From: Bacteroidota bacterium
Lineage (GTDB): Bacteria; Bacteroidota; Bacteroidia; AKYH767-A; 2013-40CM-41-45
NCBI GenBank assembly: GCA_016720935.1
Contig: JADKJP010000007.1
Coordinates: 930,001 to 994,000 of the forward strand
DNA: 64,000 nt
Direction: 5' to 3'
The position numbers were made by a program, and so were the translations under genes. The notes beneath the pieces were generated by a model that saw only the letters and a program-made list of their open reading frames with translations, did no database searches and had not been told where the DNA came from. Of the stretch, positions 1-8,336 are shown one piece after another (within the stretch, counting starts at the first letter, position 1; each line of letters begins with the position of its first letter).

Positions 1-1586
1 GAAGGGTACTCGTATTGGGTACTAAATGGGGACCGAAGTCAACCTCAATCCAGACACTGTCCTGAGGTAGCATTCCCCAGATTACAATAATCTACTGTGA
101 ATGTAGAATAGCTACATTTTCTTGTTCCCACTGTTGAGATAGCGTTCCAAAGCTTTGGACAATAGTAGTTAGCAACAAAATTGAAATTCTTATTGACGGA
201 ACTGTCAGTGTGGTTAACAAACACAATGTTATAGGTTTGCTGACATGAAATATCCCAAATTAAATCTGGGGAAAACAGCTTACAGAAAAGCTACCGGAAT
301 CAAGATAAATCAAATAATTACCTGCGCTGTCACTCATTGCGTAATACGGTCCGGGATCAGCTTTAACCAGTACATTTTTCAAGAGTAAATCACCTGTATT
401 GTATGAGCAGGAGTTATCGAGATCAACATAAGTCTTCCGCGAACAATATTCTGTCTATTTCTATATTTCTGAACCGACGTATAAATTGTGTTTGAAACAG
501 TATCAACAGAAAAGCCCGATACAACCAATTGCCCGTCCAAAGATTCTTGTATAGACTGAAATTCGTTTTACCTAATCCATAATCCCTTACACTCCAAAGT
601 GTGTCCCCGTTTCGATTTAACTTGATTAAGATTCCGTATTCCTGATTTATATCCACTACTCCACCAACAACTGCGACTCCACTATCGCTTGTAATTACAA
701 AATCACCACCGCTTCCACTGCCAATATTTTGAAAATCCCGAATCCATAAGCTGTCACCTTGACCATTCGCCTTGAAAATTGATGTGATTATTCCAGATCC
801 ACAAATACCGAAAATACTACCGTCCTTTCCGACCTGAATGTTGTGTAGACTGGCAATCGAATACTGTTTTGACCAGAGAGAATCTCCACTAAAATTCACT
901 TCCATCAATATGCTTGGCCCTGAAATTCCAGATGTTCCGATTGACAGCACATATCCCGTATCAGAACTTTGAGCAATTCCAAACGTCGCGCCACGGAAAT
1001 TGTATGTTTTATTCCAAATTGTATTTCCAGATGGAGCCAATTTCAATAATCCAACAAAAGCACTTGAATCCACTTGAGAAGTAGAACTATCACAAGCACT
1101 GTATGCCAATATAAATCCCCCATCATTTGCCTCAATTGCATACCCTGCCAATCATGTATCGTATCTCCAAGAATACGAGTCCACAGAGTATCACCCAAAT
1201 TGTTCGTCTTAACTAAATAAATAAATTCTGAATTGCTTTGAAGTGAATTTAATTGACCCAAAATAATTGCGCCACCATCACGACAAGATTCAATGTTTCC
1301 TAAAAAATGTAGGCGAAATAGTGTCTCCGATTAATTTGTAAGCTACACTATCTCCTCTTGAATTGACTTTTAGGAAAGATGAACGATATGATTGTCCAGT
1401 ACCAAACTGTTGCATTGCAGAACTTGCAACAAGGTAACATCCAGAAGATAATCGTGCTATCGAATTAATATCCGAATACCCACTCGTTCCATAATATCTA
1501 TTGAAAGTATTATAAGTTTGCCCTGATGAATAAGAATAGCAAAAAAGGCTAACTATAATAAATAATAACTTAATTATATGTTTCAT
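1..1586 (-). pseudogene. Secreted repeat protein, multiply frameshifted, runs off the left edge
   Basis: The gene starts at 1586 with a signal peptide (MKHIIKLLFIIVSLFCYSYS, then SGQ). It continues as a repeat protein in which G-D-S/T-L-W motifs recur every 40-60 residues, the pattern of Bacteroidota secreted beta-propeller-like proteins. The reading frame changes near 1280, near 1150 and near 550. Below 422 the sense continues in further frames with residues such as DLDNSCSYNTGD, ADPGPYYAM and ANYYCPKLW, typical of the SdrD-B/DUF7619-like modules before a T9SS sorting domain. No single frame is open. I infer one surface or secreted protein, either a decayed gene or one hit by indel errors. 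The C-terminus lies outside the window. Confidence 0.65.
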
Positions 1587-1868
1587 GGAGTTATAAAAAC
1601 TGTTAAATATTACAAACTATACGATCGGATAATATTCTACACAAAAGTATCATTAACATCTCTCAATTTCACAAACCCACAAAATATAGAGAATGTTCAC
1701 CAATCGCAGTTGCATCACGTTTTTATTCATCTATACAAGATATCTTGACACTTCCATCACCATTAGCTCATGCTGAAATGCTCTAGACAATACCGGTTTT
1801 TCATCTTTTATTTTCGTGATTTCAGATATGTCTCGGCACTAATTGATTTAGAAACCTCAAAAATAAGT

Positions 1869-2228
1869 TCAAAGTCCCGCAATTGCATTCTCAAGTACAG
1901 CAGGCGAAAAATGGCTCTTAGAGATGAGATCCGTTGCACCGGCCTTCATGAACTTCACGACGGAAGTATTTTCGACACCAATCGAATTAAGAATGATCGG
2001 AATTTTCTCTCGCATAATCCTGACCGAATGAATCGTTCTCAGCACATCTTGTTCATTTCCTACATTGGCGCTGATAAAGACAATGTCGCCACCGCTTTCT
2101 CTTAACGCTTTAATCAACTCGGTCTCATTTTTTGCGAATTGCACTTCATGGTCCTTGTTGATGGATATGGCTGAGCGCAAGAAAATCATTCGATCAAGGT
2201 CGTCTTCTTCTAAGACAAGAAATTTCAT
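1869..2228 (-). CDS. Degenerate receiver-domain protein (copy 1)
   Basis: This 119-residue single-domain protein has the CheY-like layout: an acidic cluster E7-E8-D9-D10 after strand 1, a strand ending in DIVFISAN, the conserved Ser in LNSIG, and a Lys in DLISKSHF. The phosphoacceptor Asp expected five residues after D48 is Ser53, so ordinary Asp phosphorylation is unlikely and the domain probably acts by protein contact. A near-identical paralogue lies at 19003-19371. Both follow a gene for a uracil-DNA-glycosylase-like protein on the same strand. The fold assignment rests on motif layout only. Confidence 0.7.
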   Translation of the reverse strand: MKFLVLEEDDLDRMIFLRSAISINKDHEVQFAKNETELIKALRESGGDIVFISANVGNEQDVLRTIHSVRIMREKIPIILNSIGVENTSVVKFMKAGATDLISKSHFSPAVLENAIAGL

Positions 2229-2333
2229 GGTTTTTTGAAATTAGATATGCAATATTATTGATTAAATAAAACTAAGAATCAGACATCATCAGACTTCACG
2301 TATTTAAATATGCATCATAATGAATATACTGAA

Positions 2334-3068
2334 TTAAATTCCTACTGTACCGGCTCTAAAAAGATTTGGATCAACACCGCATTCTATTAACCATTCGTGA
2401 TCAAAATGAACATAACCATCCCATTGAACATCTGGCTTAGCAGGGTTATTGACCCAAATCCAATATCTGGCAATAGTTGCCGCTCTGTGCATTTCTGGAA
2501 AATTCTGAAAGCCACCCTGCCCACTCGGAGTCACTATTGACCCAAAATTCACATCCCTGTTTACACCATTTTGAACTTGTGTCCAAAGATTCCATATCCA
2601 AGCAAGCTGTGGACATTTTGTAGTGAAGTACACGTGCTGAATGGTTTCTTTTAAATTAATGTATTTAACAATATTATTTACATTATCCTCTAGCTGCCCA
2701 TCCAAACCAAAATCATTCAAAGTCGCATCTTCAAAATCATCAATCTGTAAATTATCATTCCCAAGAATCAAGTCCGCAAAGGATAATTTCATCTGTTTAC
2801 AAATTTCTATTATCCTGGGTAATGTCGGTATCATATCATGATCATCTCGTCTTCCATTGAGAAGGGCATTTCCATTAACGAGATTTTCGAATACGCGCCA
2901 GAAGTAATTTCTCCCATAGAAAAAATCAGCGACGTTGTTTTCACTCGCAGGATTAAAGGTACCAATAATCAATACTTTTGGGTTATAAGGCAATTGTTCT
3001 AGAATTGCATGATGTGTATGCATTCTACCTTCGTCAAATGGAACGTGTTCAAATTTGTGTCTCGGCAT
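2334..3068 (-). CDS. Uracil-DNA glycosylase superfamily protein
   Basis: This 244-residue protein has the UDG-superfamily active-site segment IIGTFNPAS early (about residues 35-43), followed by DFFYGRNYFWRVF, the pattern of single-domain MUG/UDG-like proteins in Bacteroidota. A second conserved stretch, TTKCPQLAWIW followed by VTPSG (about 150-187), occupies the position of the C-terminal DNA-binding loop. Known superfamily members excise uracil or other damaged or modified bases; the substrate here cannot be told. It lies upstream of the receiver-like gene at 1869-2228, 105 bp away, in an accessory island. Start ATG at 3068. Confidence 0.7.
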   Translation of the reverse strand: MPRHKFEHVPFDEGRMHTHHAILEQLPYNPKVLIIGTFNPASENNVADFFYGRNYFWRVFENLVNGNALLNGRRDDHDMIPTLPRIIEICKQMKLSFADLILGNDNLQIDDFEDATLNDFGLDGQLEDNVNNIVKYINLKETIQHVYFTTKCPQLAWIWNLWTQVQNGVNRDVNFGSIVTPSGQGGFQNFPEMHRAATIARYWIWVNNPAKPDVQWDGYVHFDHEWLIECGVDPNLFRAGTVGI

Positions 3069-3175
3069 AATAATTTGGTTAAAGAATAAAATAATTAATT
3101 TTATGATATGCTGGTGAATAACAACTCAATACAAAGTTCACAAAAATCAAATTTAGTAAATTTATTTCACGTTTT

Positions 3176-4086
3176 CAATCTCCACTTTTAAACCTTGTCC
3201 AACTAATACAATTCAACACCCCCTCCCTCCTCCGCAATTTCATTACAATCGAGGGTTTCAATCTTTTGACCCTTGAAGAGTTGTTCAAACAGACAAACTG
3301 CCTGCTCGTCTTCCGGTAAGCCATAAACAGGAATGATCAGCGTATTTTGCATTTGAAGGTAATTGATGTAAATACCATTTGCCTGGTCATTGATTTTGTT
3401 TCCGTATGGGTTGTATGGAATTTTAATAGTATCCAGCCCGGTGGATTCTATAGCAGAATCAAAGACTTTTGAAATGCTTTAGATTCCCAGGAGTAATCAT
3501 TGATCAACAGAGTATTTTTATCCAGGAAACGGACCATACCGTCGGCATGACCGGTGAAATCTCCTGGCTGATGCGGAAGAAACCAAAGCTTCTCTACTTC
3601 GAAGAGCTCTCTTAACATTTGCTCAAGTATTTTGCGTTCAAAACGAGGATTTTCAGAAAAGACTTTATCACACATCAGTACTGCATCCTCAGTCCTTACC
3701 ACATTGCCTCCGTCAAGGATTAGGTTGCTTTTACTTCTTTCAATTTGAAATGCATCGCAAATACTATCCACATCCGAAATGGTTTTCAATCCTTTTTTCG
3801 TCCTCAGGTAATCAGGTTTATATTTGAATTGAATAAATGTATTTTCACTTATTTGAACCGGCATGTAATCTCGGGCCCAGATATCCTTGCAGTTTGGAAG
3901 AAGAGTAAATTCCAATTCACATTTTTGGAGCACTGCTGACAAACCATCAAAAAAATCGGGAAACTTTTCCGGTAGACAATCTGCCAGTAATAGCCTATTT
4001 GTTAAATCGTCAGTAATCAATTGAGTTGAAGCTTTGTTCAAAACAGATGAGTTTTGATGTTTTATTTTCATTTTCCCATTTCTCAA
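3176..4086 (-). pseudogene. Agmatine deiminase / PAD-type arginine deiminase, two frameshifts
   Basis: The first open part (4086-3448) carries the peptidyl-arginine/agmatine deiminase signature: KDIWARDYMPVQ, LDGGNVVRTED and the catalytic His region DFTGHADGMVRF. Its frame closes at 3448, but an adjacent frame continues with KVFDSAIESTGLDTIKI and IPVYGLPEDEQA. A second shift in a G-run near 3225 leads to GVLNCISW, which holds the expected catalytic Cys, and a stop at 3176. All catalytic elements exist but in three frames. Family members convert agmatine to N-carbamoylputrescine or citrullinate arginine. This is either a recently inactivated gene or one with two homopolymer errors. Confidence 0.75.
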
Positions 4087-4100
4087 TCATATTCATTATT

Positions 4101-4310
4101 TCATAAACCATCCAAAAAACTTGTCAGGGCATTGCCACCACGTGCCACAGCAATTCCAAGACGATTTCGTGTTACTTTTTCCTTGGGATTGTATTTACCC
4201 AGCAGGATTCCATTTTGATTCCGGATACATTGTGTACCATCGGAATCTTCATAAATTGTTCCAATGAGTTTTCCAGTGGATTTGCGGATTTCTTCGATTC
4301 GTTTTGACAT
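4101..4310 (-). CDS. Small conserved-type protein of unknown function
   Basis: This 69-residue protein starts with MSKRIEEIRKSTGKLIG and has alternating Gly and polar strands (GTIYEDSDGTQCIRN, GILLGKYNPKE). That suggests a small beta-rich domain of the kind that shows a residue motif of the form G-x-I-Y-x-D-x-x-G. No enzyme motif is visible. It sits 14 bp upstream of the deiminase gene and may be co-transcribed with it. Confidence 0.5.
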   Translation of the reverse strand: MSKRIEEIRKSTGKLIGTIYEDSDGTQCIRNQNGILLGKYNPKEKVTRNRLGIAVARGGNALTSFLDGL

Positions 4311-4396
4311 GTTTTAAAAGGTATTAGGTATGATGTATAAGGTATCGGTTAGGGTTTTTAAATTCTTGAGATAATTGAATTTTGATTCTGTAAATA

Positions 4397-4993
4397 TTAC
4401 CCAATTCCATTCCATTCCTTTTTAGCGTATTCTCTCCAGTCAGAGATACCATCTTTTCCGGTAAATTGCGAGAAGTGCGGTAGGTATATTTTGTTAGGAT
4501 ATTGGAAATCCGTGAACAGATCAAAATAATCATGAACAATACTTCCAAGCAAAATAAAAGTTGTTTCATTTTTGACTTTGATAAAACTCAACTCTGAAAC
4601 AAATTCATCTCTTCTGGCTTTCAAAGCATTTGCCTCATCAGAATTCCTGATTTTTAAATATTGCTTGAATATTTCATTTGAATTTGCACCGGCAGCATTG
4701 CACAGAAGATCAGTCATATATGCCCCATGATACTTTTTATCACTTTCATTAAATACACTCATTAATCGTTTATCACCGGTACTTCCTGAATGAAAATTCG
4801 ACCAGCACTCCTTATCATGAATGCCCTTAGAAATATTCAGCCCAACGATGACAAAATCTGTTTTTAAATGCAGTCGAATTGTATCATTTATCTCGATCAC
4901 AGAAGTATCTGTCGGATCGATGGGATTCCAAACAGCCCAGCTTGCCTTGGGACCGTACTTATTCTTAATTTCCATATAAAACGAAAGATCCAT
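4397..4993 (-). CDS. Hypothetical protein, possible UDG-like fold
   Basis: I place the start at ATG 4993 (MDLSFYMEIKN) rather than the TTG two codons upstream. The 198-residue product has a strand-rich core FVIVGLNIS, then HGAYMTDLLCN and TTFILLGSIVHDYF, ending with LPHFSQFTG. That order (hydrophobic strand with N/S, a G-A-Y-M-T-D segment, a strand-Gly segment, then P-H) resembles uracil-DNA-glycosylase-like proteins, but no catalytic motif is clear. The upstream zinc-ribbon gene ends at 4996, so the two are probably co-transcribed. Confidence 0.45.
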   Translation of the reverse strand: MDLSFYMEIKNKYGPKASWAVWNPIDPTDTSVIEINDTIRLHLKTDFVIVGLNISKGIHDKECWSNFHSGSTGDKRLMSVFNESDKKYHGAYMTDLLCNAAGANSNEIFKQYLKIRNSDEANALKARRDEFVSELSFIKVKNETTFILLGSIVHDYFDLFTDFQYPNKIYLPHFSQFTGKDGISDWREYAKKEWNGIG

Positions 4994-4995
4994 AT

Positions 4996-5314
4996 TCAAT
5001 CCTTTAAAATTGAATTACAAATATACTCCTGAACTTCCTCTCCGCTTTTAAATAATCCGAAATCTGTGAACGGAAACTTTTCCTTCGTCTGAGGACAAAA
5101 TATTTCACTCCTCAATTCCATATCAGCGTAATCAGGTCTGCGGCGGTACTTTGCTGAACCGCGAAAATTCAGGATGGTGGCAAGTAAAACCGGGAACTGC
5201 AAGGATAATCTGTAAACGACAGGACTCACATTCAAAGAAATCGCTTGAATTGAGACGCATTCTTCCCTGATGTTGTCTCAATGCACACTGAGGACAAAAT
5301 CCTGTCCAGAACAC
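4996..5314 (-). pseudogene. Small zinc-ribbon protein, one frameshift
   Basis: The N-terminal frame (from 5314) reads MFWTGFCPQC and DFFECESC, a C-x2-C ... C-x2-C zinc ribbon. The frame changes near 5175-5185, inside a run of pyrimidines, and continues as PVLLATILNFRGSAKY and FCPQTKEKFPFTDFG to a stop at 4996. The two parts join into a product of about 105 residues that directly precedes 4397-4993. No function can be assigned. Confidence 0.5.
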
Positions 5315-5356
5315 ACTCAGTTTATTTTCCCTCTAAAAGTTGAGCCATGACCTGAA

Positions 5357-5665
5357 TCAAATAGAATTCGTTGTTTTATTCGTATTCACTACTTCAATCG
5401 CTACTCCGCCAAACCTTACTTCTTCTACTTTACACAATATACCGCTGATGTAACAAACTTTTAAGGGATAACTTTCATTGGTATCTGTATAAACTCCAAC
5501 CAAACCACCATCAGAATCCGAATTTTCGAAGCAGACAGGTCGACCAGTTATGTCAGTGGTGTGGGTTGTACACTCCTCACAAACACGATTAGGATATCGC
5601 GTTGAAGGCGGAACAGGTTTATTGCAAATTTTACAACACTGAGTGGGGTCGAGGGTTGAGGGCAT
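5357..5665 (-). CDS. Small zinc-finger protein of unknown function
   Basis: This 102-residue protein opens with QCCKICNKPVPPSTRYPN and CEECTTH, two C-x2-C pairs about 16 residues apart that should bind one zinc ion. The rest is a short beta-rich tail (GGLVGVYTDTNESYPLKVCY) with no recognisable motif. Its 5' end abuts the heptamer repeat at 5674. The downstream gene on the same strand also encodes a zinc ribbon. Confidence 0.5.
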   Translation of the reverse strand: MPSTLDPTQCCKICNKPVPPSTRYPNRVCEECTTHTTDITGRPVCFENSDSDGGLVGVYTDTNESYPLKVCYISGILCKVEEVRFGGVAIEVVNTNKTTNSI

Positions 5666-5673
5666 GGGGAGGA

Positions 5674-5749
5674 ATTGAGGATTGAGGATTGTAGATTGTA
5701 GATTGTAGATTGTAGATTGTGATTGATGATTGATGATTGATGATTGATG
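5674..5749. repeat. Heptanucleotide tandem repeat array
   Basis: Seven-base units run head to tail on the + strand: ATTGAGG x2, ATTGTAG x4, a 6-base ATTGTG, then ATTGATG x4. The array lies between the zinc-finger gene and the AAA ATPase remnant. Similar short arrays with other heptamer or octamer units occur at 7985, 30001, 30540 and 42703. Confidence 0.85.
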
Positions 5750-5812
5750 AATTTGGATTGGATGTGTTGGGTATGAATAGAGAATTCATGGAGGGTGTAC
5801 AAATACTTGTTT

Positions 5813-6915
5813 TTAAGAAGCAATACCGAAACCAATGGTCCTGCTTCCATTGGAGGAAAAATCTTCTTCTTCGCTGTGGAAGATTTCTGCCAGTGAAACT
5901 GGATGCGTATAGGATTTCGTTCTGCCTGTTGAGGCAATCAGTCGGTTTGCTTTCAATGTTTCGAGGGCTTTGAATTCGTAATTCGCGATGATACGTCCTT
6001 TACGGAGCAAGGCAGGATCAATACGGGTTAATGGCGCATTGAACGTACAGATGACCTGGATCTTTAAGCAGTCGCTGAGGAGTCCATCTCCGAGATTTAA
6101 CAAATTCCCTATAGCGGAATTTCCTTTTCCACTACGTGGGGCAAGAATTTCTTCTGCATCCTCAATCAATAAAACAGAGTCAGGATACCCGGAAATGAAA
6201 TTGAGGAACGAAGGTTCAGCAATAAGATGCGCAAGCTCGGAAGGCATATAGATAAACCGACGTTCTGTATTCACAATAAGATGACGCAAATAGGTGGTTT
6301 TCCTGAACCCGGAATCCCATGCAAAAGAATTAGTCCTTTTGTCTCTGAATCGTAAGTCCATTGAGAATAATTTCATGAACCTTATTGAAATCGTCATTGT
6401 AATGAAGCTCAAAATCAATTTTAGGATTTTGTATCGAAAAATCATCCAATACCAGGGAACTTCCATTTTGTGTTACCAGATAAACATTTCCATAATTCGG
6501 CTTATTTTCAAATTGAATGAGGAAACCCATCAAGTCCCGGAGAACTTTCTCGCTTACACCCGGATGATATAAAATTTCTACATCCTCTCTTCTGGACGAA
6601 AATGCACAACCAGATTTCTTTTATCGGAATATAAGCCTGGATAATGTATGTAAAATCACTTCCATAGGAATCATGACGAATGACAGTGCTTAAATCAATT
6701 TTGTACTCACGAATCAATGCCTCAAACAACTCATCACGACCAACACCGTAAATAATCTTCTTCGAAGGAACTACTGAATTACTCAGGTAATAGTAAGTAG
6801 CGGCATGAAAATTTGTTCTGCCGGAAAAAACTGGAAGAAAATGGCCAGAAACTGGAAATGCAGAAGCGTGTTGGCTCCACGGACTACCGGAGAAATGAAT
6901 CTTTTCATCTACCAA
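5813..6915 (-). pseudogene. AAA-family ATPase, frameshifted
   Basis: Pieces in several frames form one AAA ATPase. The N-terminal part (6915 to about 6590) starts MVDEKIHFSGSPWSQHASAF, and the middle piece reads LIQFENKPNYGNVYLVTQNG. The Walker A segment ILLHGIPGSGK (about 6330-6300) is separated by a one-base loss in an A-run from TTYLRHL. The last part holds Walker B VLLIEDAEEIL and sensor 1 / second-region-of-homology residues TFNAPLTRIDPALLRKGRI. Restoring about three single bases would yield a protein of about 365 residues. It follows the WYL-type regulator remnant by 22 bp, so the two probably formed one operon. Its partner or substrate is unknown. Confidence 0.7.
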
Positions 6916-6937
6916 AGATCCAAACCTGAAACGTAGC

Positions 6938-7976
6938 CTATTTACGTCGGGAGCTGTTGCTGTATTTTTTAAGGGTGTTCTGCAAGGAGGAACGAATTGA
7001 TTTCACCAGTGATGCAGGCTTGAGGACAGTCACTTCACCGGCATAACCAAGAATAGCATTAATTAATTCGTAGGTGATTTGAACCTTTAATTCAATTCTG
7101 AATTCCTTGTCATCATCCTTCAGTATCTTTTGGGATTTATGCATAGGTTTAGATCGAATGTAATTTCCCTGCATAGGAGAAAAGGAAAGTACTACAGTCT
7201 CAGGTTTTCCATCATTGATAGCTGTTATTCCAATACTATAGCGAAAATATTCTTCTGCGTTAAAATCGGCAGGACGGCGAAACTTCCCTTTTCTAAGGAT
7301 GATATCGCTCATCCTGTCCAGTCCGAATAAAAGCACTTCGTCTTGCGCCGGAACCCAGGAGACAACATACCATCGATTTCTGTATTCCCGAAGTAACAAA
7401 GGATGAATCAAATGTTCACGGCTACCATCTGCAACATAACGATGATAGCGGAATTGTACGGGGATTCGCTCAAGGACCGCATGTAGTAGCAAGGGCAGAT
7501 TATCTTCCTGTCCAATCACAGGCTCCGCCTCGAATTGAACGAACTGATCAAAATTGGAATGTCCCGGATCAGTTCCGAAGGAAACCTTGCTGAAAATTTT
7601 TTGTATCGCCGACTGAAACTCCCGAAACAAAGGTGAATCCTAAATTGATGCAAAATTTGTGAAGCGAAGCGGATGGCTCTGAGTTCCTCATCATTCAAGG
7701 GTAATACTGAAATAGAATAGTCAGCATTTTCATAAAAATATCCACCCTTGATCTTGTCAAATTTAATTGGCGCTAAATAGCCCAAGACTTCATCCTCCCG
7801 CATCGCACGAAGGTCTTTTCTATAGTTGACCGGGAAACATGTTCACCGGTACTGTTGAACAATTCATCTTCACATGCCTGGCGGAGATCTTCGACACCAG
7901 GAAATGGTTTATATTTATTCCGAATCCTTCGGTCGATGATCTTATATCGAAGTAAGGCTGATTTATTTGAGGGCAT
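6938..7976 (-). pseudogene. WYL-domain transcriptional regulator, two frameshifts
   Basis: Three overlapping frames join into one regulator. The N-terminal helix-turn-helix runs from MPSNKSALLRYKIIDRRIR to SRSTIEKDLRAMRED (shift near 7805 in an A-run). A linker follows (YENADYSISVLPLNDEEL), then the WYL part after a second shift near 7640. The WYL part includes RYHRYVADGSREHLIHPLLL, REYRNRWYVVSWV and a C-terminal WCX-like region. WYL proteins bind nucleotide-type ligands and often control DNA-repair or phage-defence genes. This one is adjacent to the AAA ATPase. It is broken as sequenced. Confidence 0.75.
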
Positions 7977-8336
7977 TTGAGGTAAGTTATTGGGTTATTA
8001 GGTTATTGGGTTATTAGGAGTTAGTCACAGATAAAAATCTGTGATACTTTGTGCGGAACTCGGCACCTTGGTGTTTAAATATACTAACCTTGTGGATAAC
8101 CTAACAATTGTCAAGCTTAATATTAAATTATACGCATCATTCATTATTTTTCTTCGAAATTTATCAAATAATCGTGGTAAATTGTATTCAAGAGAAATAA
8201 ATAAATTTGCTCTAAAACTGTAGATATAGTAGGAGTATTTAGATGACAACGGTAATTTATTTACATCCTCATTTATTTATTTTTACCGGGAAATCCTTAT
8301 ATTCATATTTTAAATTTTAGTTAAAATCTTTCTTCA
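7977..8336. other. Intergenic region without a supported gene
   Basis: This 360-base AT-rich gap lies between two divergently read genes. It contains the octamer array at its left end. I see no convincing coding sequence. It should contain the promoters of the WYL gene (leftward) and of the DUF2779 nuclease gene (rightward), but I found no clear TAnnTTTG box. Confidence 0.5.
7985..8016. repeat. Short octamer repeat array
   Basis: Alternating GGTTATTA and GGTTATTG units, about four copies, lie immediately upstream of the WYL regulator gene start. The array is of the same style as the other intergenic micro-arrays in the window. Confidence 0.6.

Noticed and set aside
5548..5937. Minus-strand frame spanning the heptamer repeat
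   Set aside because: Its translation is mainly the repeat (NLQS/INHQ-type residues), and it overlaps the AAA remnant and the zinc-finger gene.
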